From an uncultured Clostridia bacterium (lineage in GTDB: Bacteria; Bacillota; Clostridia; Oscillospirales; Ruminococcaceae): a stretch of 11,040 nucleotides of DNA. Every line of letters begins with the position of its first letter. The first letter of the stretch is position 1. This document shows, piece by piece, positions 1-6,610 of the stretch. The notes beneath the pieces were generated by a model, which worked only from the letters and a program-made list of their open reading frames with translations, was not told the DNA's origin and ran no database searches. The stretch covers positions 1 through 11,040 of the forward strand of contig CANQOJ010000065.1 in the NCBI GenBank assembly GCA_947625455.1, given 5' to 3'. The position numbers were made by a program, and so were the translations under genes.

Positions 1-1473
1 ACCGTTAATATCACCTTTACATACAATGCAAAAGATGATACTTGGACTGCTACCAACGGCTGGACCGAAGGCGGCGTATCAAGCAAGACATTTACTGCTG
101 AAGAACTTAAAGCTGCCGGCATTACGGCAACACCAGCTGCCAATGCAACGGGCAACACAGGTAAGGGTGGCTTTACCGTAAAATCTAACAGCAACACCGA
201 TGACGCTAGCTTGGGCAACGCAGTATTTGACGCTATGGAGGCAAAGGACGGAGATACCGTTACTTTGACTTACACAAATGCTCCGAGCGTAAAATATGCT
301 CCGAAGAACGCTGACTTTGACGATGATAGTTATAAATTTACCAATGATGGTGCAGATGCTGACTTGGACGTTGATACTTTCTCTATTACAACCACGGTCA
401 CTGATGATAAAATGACGCAAAACGTTTATGATACGTTAAAGCGGCTTGAAAATGCCAAATTTGAGATTACGTATAACGAGGATGGAGCTCCTACTGTTAA
501 GTTGGGTGGTACAGACATAACTGGCGATGCCTTAGAAACAAAAGGTTCCAAGATTACCATCGGTACTGATGATACGTTTGATATATGGGTAGAGGCTGAC
601 AGTGATGATCCAGAAAAAATAACAAAATTTACCATTTCAACAGTTGATAAAGATGGCAACAAGGAAACGTCTTTGTTTGAAATAAACATAGCATCGCCTG
701 CTGAAAAGTTGAAAGCTTCGACTTTTGAAGGTGTAATTTCGTTATCTTCCTATGACTTTAAGGATCCCGCTCCCGAGATCAATATCAAGCGCGGTGATGA
801 TCCCAACCTTGGAACTGCTAAAAAAATACAGGATAAAATTGATGAGGCAGAAGCAAAACTTGCAAAAGCGCTGGCAGAAAAAGAAGATATTCTTAACGAC
901 ACTAAGGACGAAGACGGCGAGGTAATCAAATCCAGTTGGGATAAGGTTAAGGAGTACTACGGAACTGCAAAGGGCGTTTCTATTGCTGACAACTTTGACA
1001 ACTCAACTGCACGTCTGCTTTACACCGAGAACATCACTCTCCAGACGGGCGCTCGTTCTAAGGATGCCGTAAACTTCACGTTCAACTACGACGCTGATAA
1101 AACAGCTGATATGGGTGAACTTGATGCTAACCTCAACATTTCTGCTCGTGAGGGTGGTCTTGAAACCGAGAAACTCAGTCTTGCTACTCAGGAAGATGCT
1201 AACTACGCAATCGACCAGATAGATAAGGCTATCAATAAGGTTTCCATGGTTCGCGCTTCGTTCGGTGCTATCCAGAACCGTCTTGAACACAAGATCACGA
1301 ACCTCACTACAACAAGTGAGAACTTGACCGAGGCTGAAAGCTCAATCCGCGACACCGATATGGCTTCCGAAATGATGAACTACACGAAGTTCAACATTCT
1401 CCAGCAGGCTGCTCAGTCCATGCTCGCACAGGCGAACCAGCAGCCGCAGTCTATCCTCCAGTTGCTCGGCTAA
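1..1473 (+). CDS. fliC: Flagellin, C-terminal 490 residues (5' end outside the window)
   Basis: The frame is open from base 1 and ends in TAA at 1471-1473, so the start and the N-terminal D0/D1 region lie upstream of the window. Flagellin is the exported filament subunit of the flagellum. The last ~150 residues are a typical flagellin C-terminal D1/D0 helix region: ENLTEAESSIRDTDMASEMM, then NILQQAAQSMLAQANQQPQ and a terminal LQLLG. Before it lies an unusually long variable region (about residues 1-320 of the visible part), rich in Asp, Thr, Asn and Lys, with no Cys. It contains repeated beta-type segments and one charged helical stretch around residues 267-300 (KKIQDKIDEAEAKLAKALAE) that could form a coiled coil. 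Codon use changes near base 1000 (see findings). Family assignment is secure. The structure of the variable region and any glycosylation are unknown. A bidirectional terminator follows 41 bases downstream. Confidence 0.96.
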   Translation, partial: TVNITFTYNAKDDTWTATNGWTEGGVSSKTFTAEELKAAGITATPAANATGNTGKGGFTVKSNSNTDDASLGNAVFDAMEAKDGDTVTLTYTNAPSVKYAPKNADFDDDSYKFTNDGADADLDVDTFSITTTVTDDKMTQNVYDTLKRLENAKFEITYNEDGAPTVKLGGTDITGDALETKGSKITIGTDDTFDIWVEADSDDPEKITKFTISTVDKDGNKETSLFEINIASPAEKLKASTFEGVISLSSYDFKDPAPEINIKRGDDPNLGTAKKIQDKIDEAEAKLAKALAEKEDILNDTKDEDGEVIKSSWDKVKEYYGTAKGVSIADNFDNSTARLLYTENITLQTGARSKDAVNFTFNYDADKTADMGELDANLNISAREGGLETEKLSLATQEDANYAIDQIDKAINKVSMVRASFGAIQNRLEHKITNLTTTSENLTEAESSIRDTDMASEMMNYTKFNILQQAAQSMLAQANQQPQSILQLLG

Positions 1474-1543
1474 TTGCCTTGAAACTGCGAGTTACGGCTC
1501 AATCAAACAAAACTTCCCCTCTCGGCAGAGAGGGGATTTTGTT
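1392..1543 (+). repeat. Left arm of flagellin 3'-end inverted repeat
   Basis: This arm covers the last 26 flagellin codons plus stop, a ~40-base spacer and the terminator hairpin. It matches the reverse complement of 10890-11040. In the 81 bases from 1393 to 1473 I count five differences, all in third codon positions and all synonymous. The spacer just after the stop is diverged, but 1492-1511 matches 10921-10940 perfectly over 20 bases. The terminator stem and the following ATTTTGTT also match, with a different loop (GGCA here). The repeat probably continues further into both flagellin genes, but the right copy is cut by the window end. Confidence 0.9.
1515..1543. terminator. Bidirectional rho-independent terminator between flagellin and the PPTase gene
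   Basis: A perfect 8-bp stem CCCCTCTC/GAGAGGGG (1516-1523 and 1528-1535) closes a GGCA loop, with one more T-A pair outside. On the plus strand it is followed by ATTTTGTT, which serves the flagellin gene. On the minus strand it is followed by AAGTTTTGTTT, which would serve the convergent PPTase operon ending at 1559. A near-identical hairpin lies at 10897-10918. Confidence 0.88.
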
Positions 1544-1558
1544 GTATACCGTCAAAAA

Positions 1559-2185
1559 TCACACAAGTTTCACAAACCGCCCTAAAAGTTCGGACAGCGC
1601 TATTTCACGAATTTCCGCAGTTGCCGCGCCTTTTCCCGAAATGCCGACAAAATATTCTCCGCAGTCCTCAAAAACCGTGTCGGGAAGCGCGTCGGTCGAA
1701 ATTGTCCGCAAATCCCGCGTTATGCCTATGCCCAAGCGCTTTAAAAACGCCTCTTTCTGCACCCAGAAGCGCAGAAAATTCTCGGAATTATGCGCCGTGA
1801 GCCGTTCTTTTTCGGACAGCGCGCGCGCGAACATTCTTTCGTTTATCGTCCGCGTTTTCTTTTCAATGTCAACGCCCACCTCGTCATTTTCCGCAAATGC
1901 CGCGGCAATCGCGCCCTTTGTATGCGACAGTGAGAAAAACAGCTTTGAGTTTTTCAAGTACGGCTTTCCGTAAGCGCCCTTTGAAAACGAAAGCTTTTTC
2001 ATGGGGATATTTGTCCTCTGTTCAATTTCCGACAACAGCAAAAGTTTCGACAAAAGCGCGTTTATTCTGTCGCCGTCGCTTGCTTTTTTCAGCACGCTCT
2101 TTCTTCTTTCCGCTGAAAGACAGCCTGCATACCCCGAAATCTCCTCCCATACCGCGTTTTCCGTCTTTAATATCAGAATTTCCAT
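1559..2185 (-). CDS. Sfp-type 4'-phosphopantetheinyl transferase
   Basis: Transfers the phosphopantetheine arm of coenzyme A to a conserved serine of acyl or peptidyl carrier proteins; cytoplasmic and Mg-dependent. The 208-residue product shows the family motifs in order: GKPYL (73-77), FSLSHT (84-89) with the substrate-binding His88, GVDIE (104-108) carrying the metal ligands D106 and E108, and FWVQKEAFLK (140-149) with E145 and K149. Length is slightly below Bacillus Sfp (~224). I chose ATG at 2185 because GAGG lies 5 bases upstream. A GTG at 2191 would add two residues but overlaps that ribosome binding site. It lies 17 bases after the GH94 gene and is the last gene of the minus-strand unit. 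No NRPS, PKS or carrier protein gene is in the window, so its target cannot be named from context; it may serve a secondary-metabolite or fatty-acid carrier encoded elsewhere. Confidence 0.9.
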   Translation of the reverse strand: MEILILKTENAVWEEISGYAGCLSAERRKSVLKKASDGDRINALLSKLLLLSEIEQRTNIPMKKLSFSKGAYGKPYLKNSKLFFSLSHTKGAIAAAFAENDEVGVDIEKKTRTINERMFARALSEKERLTAHNSENFLRFWVQKEAFLKRLGIGITRDLRTISTDALPDTVFEDCGEYFVGISGKGAATAEIREIALSELLGRFVKLV

Positions 2186-2190
2186 AAGCA

Positions 2191-2194
2191 CCTC
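2191..2194 (-). promoter_or_regulatory. Ribosome binding site that sets the PPTase start
   Basis: GAGG on the minus strand sits 5 bases before ATG at 2185. It lies in the 17-base gap after the GH94 stop codon and makes the upstream GTG (2191) an unlikely start. Confidence 0.65.
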
Positions 2195-2202
2195 GTTTTG
2201 GT

Positions 2203-4581
2203 TTATTGCATTTCAACTTCAATTTCGTTTTCATCTAAAAGTATTTCCGCGGGAATACGGTTTCCCGAAAGGGTTTCGCCGTTTATTTTTATGCATTTTA
2301 CGCCGTGCTGTGAATGGTAAGGATTTTTTACGGCAATGTTGAGCATCTTGTTGCGGAAACGCTTTTTCATTGTAAATTCAGCCCATTCGCCCGGAATTGA
2401 CGGATCAATCGTCAGCCCGTCCGCGTCGGGTATCAAGCCTAAAATCCCCTCGACAGTGCCTGCCATAACTGTTGAAGCTGTGCCCGTCAGCCAGTGAACG
2501 TGCGTTCTTCCCGCAAATGCGCTGTCCTTGCCCTCCGTAAACTGCCCGAAAACATACGGTTCAAGCACCCTCTTTTCCGCGCAGTCATTGTAGGTCGCGG
2601 GAGACACCTCTTTCCAGTACTTGTATGCGTTATTTCCTCTGCCGAGTTTTGCTTCCGCCAGTATAAGCCAGCCTTGCGGCTGTGAGAAAATGCCCGCGTT
2701 TTCCTTTACGCAGATGTTGTAACAATGCATAAGCGCGCCCTCAAACGCATGGTCAACATACGGCGGGTACATCAGCATTGCGCCGTAGGGGGTGTTGAGT
2801 TCGCGTTCAACGCTGTCAAGCGCCTTTTCTCCGCGCTCTTTCCCCGCAAATCCCGAAATCACCGCCCAACTCTGCGGGTTAAGCCACATATTCGCTTCAA
2901 GGTCGGTGCGCTTTCCTATTACTTCGCCTGTTTCGCGGTAACCGCGTATAAATCTGTCATCATCCCAACAGCCGTCAAGTATCTTTCCCAAACTTTCGTT
3001 TATCCCATCGAGGTACTTAATATATTCCGCGTCATTTTTAAGTTCAGCAAATTCGCGCATGATTTTTATTGCATACACAAGCTGAAACGCCACAAACGTA
3101 CTTTCTCCCTTTTTGCCGAGCCTTAGGCAGTCATTCCAGTCTGCGTGAAGTCCTGCGGGCATTCCGTGTGCGCCGAGATTGTTCATCGAAAAGCCGATAG
3201 CGCGCTTTAAATGCTCATAAACCGAGCCTTTTTCACCATTGTTTGCAAACAATATTTCTTCATTCAAAAACGCCTTGTCTCCGCTTTCGCCGATATACTT
3301 ATACACTGTCGGAAACAGCCACAGCGCGTCGTCCGCGCGGTATGACGGGTGTCCTGTTTCGCGCACATAGCTTTCGTCGTCGGGAGTGTTTTCCTCTCCT
3401 GCTTTGTGGGTGTATTTCACGAGCGGCAGTCCCGCGCCGTTTGTGACCTGCGCCGACAGCATAAACTTTATCTGTTCTTTCGCTGTTTCGGGCGCTAAAT
3501 GGATAATGCCCTGAATATCCTGCACGGTATCGCGGTAGCCGTAGCCGTTTCTCAGTCCGCAGTAAATAAACGACGCCGCCCTCGACCATGTAAACGTTAT
3601 GAAACAGTTGTAGCTATTCCAGACATTTACCATATTGTTGAAATTTTCATCGGGAGTTTTCACCTGCAGGTTTTCAAGCTTTGAGTGCCAGAAGTTTTTA
3701 ATTTCGGAGATTTCGCGGTTTACTGCGCCTTTTTCGGCATATTTCAAGATTGTCTTTCTTGCATTTTCCTCGTCTTTCTGACCTAGAATGTAGACGATTT
3801 CCCGCGTTTCTCCCGCTTTGAGTTCAATGTCGCTCTGCAACGCCCCGACTGAATTTCCGCAGAAATTCAGTTCATTTGAAAGCCCGTTTTCAATTCCCGC
3901 GGGATTTCCGTAACCCCTGTAATTTCCGAGAAACTTCTCTCTGTCTCCGCAGTATGCCGAAACATCCGCGCCCGAAACGCCGAAAAACCTTGAAATTCCG
4001 CCCTCTGTTTCATTTTCGCGCTGAAGAATGAAATTGCCCTTAAAGTAGGTGTGCGTAATGAACAGCGTATATTGAAGATTTACGCCGTCCTGTTCGTAGT
4101 TGTTGTCGTTTACAAACTCGCATACTCCCGTTACAGACAGTCTGCGCGGCTTGTCGTCCTTGTTTTCAAGCTTTACCGCCCATACTTCATATGTTTCATT
4201 CAGCGGCACATAATAACTCGTTTCTGTTCTGATATTGTCATATTCCGAAGTGATAACGGTATAGCCCGTACCGTGACGGCACTCGCTTTTGTAGCGTTCA
4301 AGGCTTTTGCAGACAGGCGACCATGAACCGCTCCAGTACTCTCCGCTTTCGTTGTCCTTGATGTAGACATAGCGACCGGGTTTGTCGTTTGACATGGTAT
4401 TGAACCTTTGGCGCAGTATTCTGCCGTTTGCTCCGCTTTTCTCAAAGCTGTAACCGTCGGCGTTGTTTGAAATTATCGCGCCGTATTCGGGCGAGCCGAG
4501 ATAGTTTGCCCATGCAGCGGGAGTATCGGGTTTTGTTATCACATATTCCTTGTTTTGTTCGTCAAAATAGCCGTAGTTCAT
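2203..4581 (-). CDS. GH94 glycoside phosphorylase (cellobiose or chitobiose phosphorylase-like)
   Basis: A 792-residue protein, matching the ~800-residue length of GH94 disaccharide phosphorylases, which cleave beta-linked disaccharides with inorganic phosphate to a sugar 1-phosphate and a free sugar. There is no signal peptide, so it should act in the cytoplasm on imported sugars. The N-terminus (YGYFDEQNKEYVITKPDTP, residues 3-21) is typical of the family and opens the beta-sandwich domain (roughly 1-290). The (alpha/alpha)6 catalytic domain follows, with GYGYRDTVQD (346-355), HADWNDC (479-485), which contains the general-acid Asp (D481 or D484), and WLTGT (697-701). A C-terminal beta domain ends the protein. 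Substrate is uncertain: segments such as WSRAASFI and NPQSWAVISG recall diacetylchitobiose phosphorylase as much as cellobiose phosphorylase, and laminaribiose or cellobionate enzymes cannot be excluded. ATG at 4581 is supported by AGGAGA 7 bases upstream. It starts 4 bases after the acetyltransferase stop. No sugar transporter or regulator is adjacent. Confidence 0.92.
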   Translation of the reverse strand: MNYGYFDEQNKEYVITKPDTPAAWANYLGSPEYGAIISNNADGYSFEKSGANGRILRQRFNTMSNDKPGRYVYIKDNESGEYWSGSWSPVCKSLERYKSECRHGTGYTVITSEYDNIRTETSYYVPLNETYEVWAVKLENKDDKPRRLSVTGVCEFVNDNNYEQDGVNLQYTLFITHTYFKGNFILQRENETEGGISRFFGVSGADVSAYCGDREKFLGNYRGYGNPAGIENGLSNELNFCGNSVGALQSDIELKAGETREIVYILGQKDEENARKTILKYAEKGAVNREISEIKNFWHSKLENLQVKTPDENFNNMVNVWNSYNCFITFTWSRAASFIYCGLRNGYGYRDTVQDIQGIIHLAPETAKEQIKFMLSAQVTNGAGLPLVKYTHKAGEENTPDDESYVRETGHPSYRADDALWLFPTVYKYIGESGDKAFLNEEILFANNGEKGSVYEHLKRAIGFSMNNLGAHGMPAGLHADWNDCLRLGKKGESTFVAFQLVYAIKIMREFAELKNDAEYIKYLDGINESLGKILDGCWDDDRFIRGYRETGEVIGKRTDLEANMWLNPQSWAVISGFAGKERGEKALDSVERELNTPYGAMLMYPPYVDHAFEGALMHCYNICVKENAGIFSQPQGWLILAEAKLGRGNNAYKYWKEVSPATYNDCAEKRVLEPYVFGQFTEGKDSAFAGRTHVHWLTGTASTVMAGTVEGILGLIPDADGLTIDPSIPGEWAEFTMKKRFRNKMLNIAVKNPYHSQHGVKCIKINGETLSGNRIPAEILLDENEIEVEMQ

Positions 4582-4585
4582 AGTT

Positions 4586-5131
4586 TTATCTCCTTATATC
4601 AAATTCATCTTTCAATATCGCGTATGACGCGAAATCGGAAAAAACAGGTTCTCCAAGACTGTTTTTGCGAAAAGCCGCGCTTTGCTTAAATACTCCCTCT
4701 TTGCGCATACCCGCGCGCTCAAGAAGATTTACAGAGCGTGTGTTATTTATATCAACCTCGGCAATTATCCTGCGGACGTTCATCTTTTCAAACGCATAGC
4801 AAAACATTCCCTTTACCGATTCGAGCGCATAGCCTTTGCCCCAGTATGACCTGTTGAAAGTATATCCTATCTCGTAAGCGCCGAAAAAATCCTTGTCCTC
4901 GAAAAAAAGCTTTCCGATAAGCTTATTGTTTTCTTTGAGAACAACCGCGAAAAATCGCTCGTCCTGCGCAAGTTTTGCGGCTTCTTTGAGAGCATTCTCC
5001 CGTGTAAAAACTCCCGACGGCTCAAAATAACAAACCTCGGAGTCGGTGAGTATCTGCGCAAATTCTTCGCTGTCTGACGGACTGAATTTCCTTATACCGA
5101 GCCGTTCGGTTTCAAATATAAACCGTTCCAT
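4586..5131 (-). CDS. GNAT family N-acetyltransferase, RimJ/RimL-like
   Basis: A 181-residue cytoplasmic acyl-CoA N-acetyltransferase of the RimJ/RimL branch (Acetyltransf_3 type). The opening ETERLGIRKFSPSD is characteristic. The acetyl-CoA pyrophosphate-binding loop is visible as GYTFNRSYWGKGYALES (89-105), followed by the helix and strand with DINNTRSVNLLERAGMRKEG (127-146). Members acetylate ribosomal protein N-termini, amino sugars, antibiotics or small amines, so the substrate cannot be fixed here. The neighbouring GH94 phosphorylase makes an amino-sugar substrate conceivable, but this is only inference. I chose ATG at 5131 because GGGAGAG lies 6 bases upstream. The longer reading from 5173 would start almost on the predicted promoter and place this ribosome binding site inside the gene. 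It is the first gene of the three-gene minus-strand unit. Confidence 0.88.
   Translation of the reverse strand: MERFIFETERLGIRKFSPSDSEEFAQILTDSEVCYFEPSGVFTRENALKEAAKLAQDERFFAVVLKENNKLIGKLFFEDKDFFGAYEIGYTFNRSYWGKGYALESVKGMFCYAFEKMNVRRIIAEVDINNTRSVNLLERAGMRKEGVFKQSAAFRKNSLGEPVFSDFASYAILKDEFDIRR
4589..4594 (-). promoter_or_regulatory. Ribosome binding site of the GH94 gene
   Basis: AGGAGA on the minus strand, 7 bases before ATG at 4581. It is formed by the last two Arg codons (AGG AGA) of the acetyltransferase gene, so the two genes are likely translationally linked. Confidence 0.8.
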
Positions 5132-5137
5132 TTTTTT

Positions 5138-5144
5138 CTCTCCC
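5138..5144 (-). promoter_or_regulatory. Ribosome binding site that sets the acetyltransferase start
   Basis: GGGAGAG on the minus strand lies 6 bases before ATG at 5131, across an A-only spacer. It decides in favour of the 181-residue protein over upstream in-frame starts. Confidence 0.75.
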
Positions 5145-5161
5145 TTATCCCTCATAATATA

Positions 5162-5189
5162 ATTATACCGCATTTCCGAAAATAAACAA
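5162..5189 (-). promoter_or_regulatory. Predicted sigma-A promoter for the acetyltransferase-GH94-PPTase unit
   Basis: On the minus strand, a perfect TATAAT -10 box (5162-5167) is preceded after 16 bases by TTGTTT (5184-5189) as a weak -35. The implied start near 5155 gives a leader of about 25 bases before the ribosome binding site and ATG at 5131. No operator palindrome was recognised. Confidence 0.55.
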
Positions 5190-5253
5190 GGGCGGTAATT
5201 TATACAAATTATGCTGTTAAAAATTGTGCATTATGACATCTCGCAAAAAACTA

Positions 5254-5282
5254 TTGTAATTCGCTTCAAATTGTAGTATAAT
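5254..5282 (+). promoter_or_regulatory. Predicted sigma-A promoter for the purD operon
   Basis: TTGTAA (5254-5259), a 17-base spacer and a perfect TATAAT (5277-5282). Transcription would start near 5289, leaving about 30 bases of leader before purD at 5321. This is too short for a purine riboswitch, and I did not recognise a PurR box in the 189-base intergenic region. Confidence 0.75.
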
Positions 5283-5303
5283 GTTTATATGAATTATATT
5301 GTG

Positions 5304-5309
5304 AAAGGA
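5304..5309 (+). promoter_or_regulatory. Ribosome binding site of purD
   Basis: AAAGGA lies 11 bases before ATG at 5321, slightly long spacing but purine-rich and the only candidate. Confidence 0.65.
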
Positions 5310-5320
5310 CATCAAAAAAT

Positions 5321-6610
5321 ATGAACATACTTATAGTCGGCTCAGGCGGACGCGAACACGCAATTGCTGCGGCGCTTAAAAAATCACCGAAAGTTGAAAA
5401 ACTTTACTGCGCACCCGGAAACGCAGGCATCTCAAAAATCGCCGAGTGCTTTCCCGTAAAGGCAACGGATATTGACGGGATTGTTGAACTTGCAAAAAAA
5501 CTTAATCCCGATTACATATTTGTAGCGCCGGACGATCCGCTTGTAATGGGAATGGTAGACAGGCTGAATGAAGCGGGATTTAAAACGTTCGGACCTCGTG
5601 CGAATGCCGCGATATTAGAGGGCAGCAAGGCGTTTTCAAAATCGCTTATGAAAAAGTACAACATTCCTACCGCCGCATATGAAACGTTTACCGACGCGCA
5701 AAAGGCTGTCGCTTACATAAAAGAAAAGAACAGCTATCCCGCTGTTATAAAGTGCGACGGGCTTGCGCTGGGTAAGGGCGTAATAATCGCGCAGAATTTC
5801 GAGGAAGCGCAAAATGCCGTTAAGTCTATGATGATAGACCAGAAGTTCGGAAAAAGCGGCGCTGAGGTTGTTATTGAGGAGTTTATGCGGGGTGTTGAGG
5901 TTACAGTGCTTGCGTTTACGGACGGAAAGACGGTAAAGCCTATGATGTCGTCAATGGACCACAAACGCGCGCTTGACAATGACGAGGGGCTTAACACCGG
6001 CGGAATGGGAACAATTGCGCCTAACCCCTGTTACACAAAGGAAATCGCCGAGGAATGCATGAAAAACATCTTTCTTCCGACAATAAACGCAATGCGCTCC
6101 GAGGGCAGACCGTTTAAGGGCTGTCTGTATTTCGGACTTATGCTGACAAGCGAGGGCGCGAAAGTTGTTGAGTACAACTGCCGTTTCGGCGATCCCGAAA
6201 CGCAGGTTGTATTGCCGTTGCTTGAAACGGATTTTGTCGATATAATCGAAGCGATTTACGAAGAAAGACTTGATAAACTTGACATAAAGTGGAGCGACAA
6301 GTCGTGCGCGTGCGTTGTTATGGCAAGCGGAGGTTATCCCGAAAAATACGAAACGGGAAAGGAAATCACGGGACTTGACGAAAACGGTCAGCTATCCGAC
6401 AATTCCGCATTTGTCTATCACGCAGGCACAAAGCTTGAAAACGGGAAATTCCTCACCGCGGGCGGGCGCGTTTTAGGCGTTACCGCAACGGGCAACGACC
6501 TGAAGTCAGCGCTTGAAACGGCGTATAAATCCGTAGGCGAAATATCCTTTGACGGCGTTCATTTCCGTCATGACATAGGCGCAAAGGCGCTTTCGTCTGA
6601 CAAAGTATGA
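5321..6610 (+). CDS. purD: Phosphoribosylamine-glycine ligase (GARS)
   Basis: Catalyses the second step of purine synthesis: phosphoribosylamine + glycine + ATP to glycinamide ribonucleotide, in the cytoplasm. The 429-residue length is normal for bacterial PurD. Landmarks in order: the N-domain dinucleotide-like loop ILIVGSGGREHAI (3-15), the signature APGNAGI (31-37), the start of the ATP-grasp domain near residue 105, GGMGTIAPNP (227-236), the metal-binding FGDPETQ (289-295), and the C-terminal GARS domain with AGGRVLGVTATG (roughly 384-395). All expected motifs are intact. It stands apart from any other pur gene in this window and heads a four-gene unit from its own promoter. Its stop overlaps the next gene by four bases (ATGA). 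In many bacteria purD ends a pur operon, so its position here suggests a dispersed pathway. Confidence 0.98.
   Translation: MNILIVGSGGREHAIAAALKKSPKVEKLYCAPGNAGISKIAECFPVKATDIDGIVELAKKLNPDYIFVAPDDPLVMGMVDRLNEAGFKTFGPRANAAILEGSKAFSKSLMKKYNIPTAAYETFTDAQKAVAYIKEKNSYPAVIKCDGLALGKGVIIAQNFEEAQNAVKSMMIDQKFGKSGAEVVIEEFMRGVEVTVLAFTDGKTVKPMMSSMDHKRALDNDEGLNTGGMGTIAPNPCYTKEIAEECMKNIFLPTINAMRSEGRPFKGCLYFGLMLTSEGAKVVEYNCRFGDPETQVVLPLLETDFVDIIEAIYEERLDKLDIKWSDKSCACVVMASGGYPEKYETGKEITGLDENGQLSDNSAFVYHAGTKLENGKFLTAGGRVLGVTATGNDLKSALETAYKSVGEISFDGVHFRHDIGAKALSSDKV

Noticed and set aside
1479..1973. 164-codon plus-strand open frame opposite the PPTase gene
   Set aside because: It starts in the flagellin terminator region, is antisense to a gene with all its motifs, and its protein shows low-complexity Ser/Phe composition without a recognisable domain.
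5132..5173. Longer N-terminus for the acetyltransferase (start at 5173)
   Set aside because: The extra 14 codons contain the ribosome binding site for ATG 5131 and overlap the predicted -10 box, and the RimJ/RimL family normally begins close to the ETERL motif.
5190..5320. Purine riboswitch or PurR operator upstream of purD
   Set aside because: The predicted leader is only about 30 bases and I see no riboswitch-like stem set or a recognisable PurBox. The A/T-rich half repeats near 5205-5240 are too weak to call.
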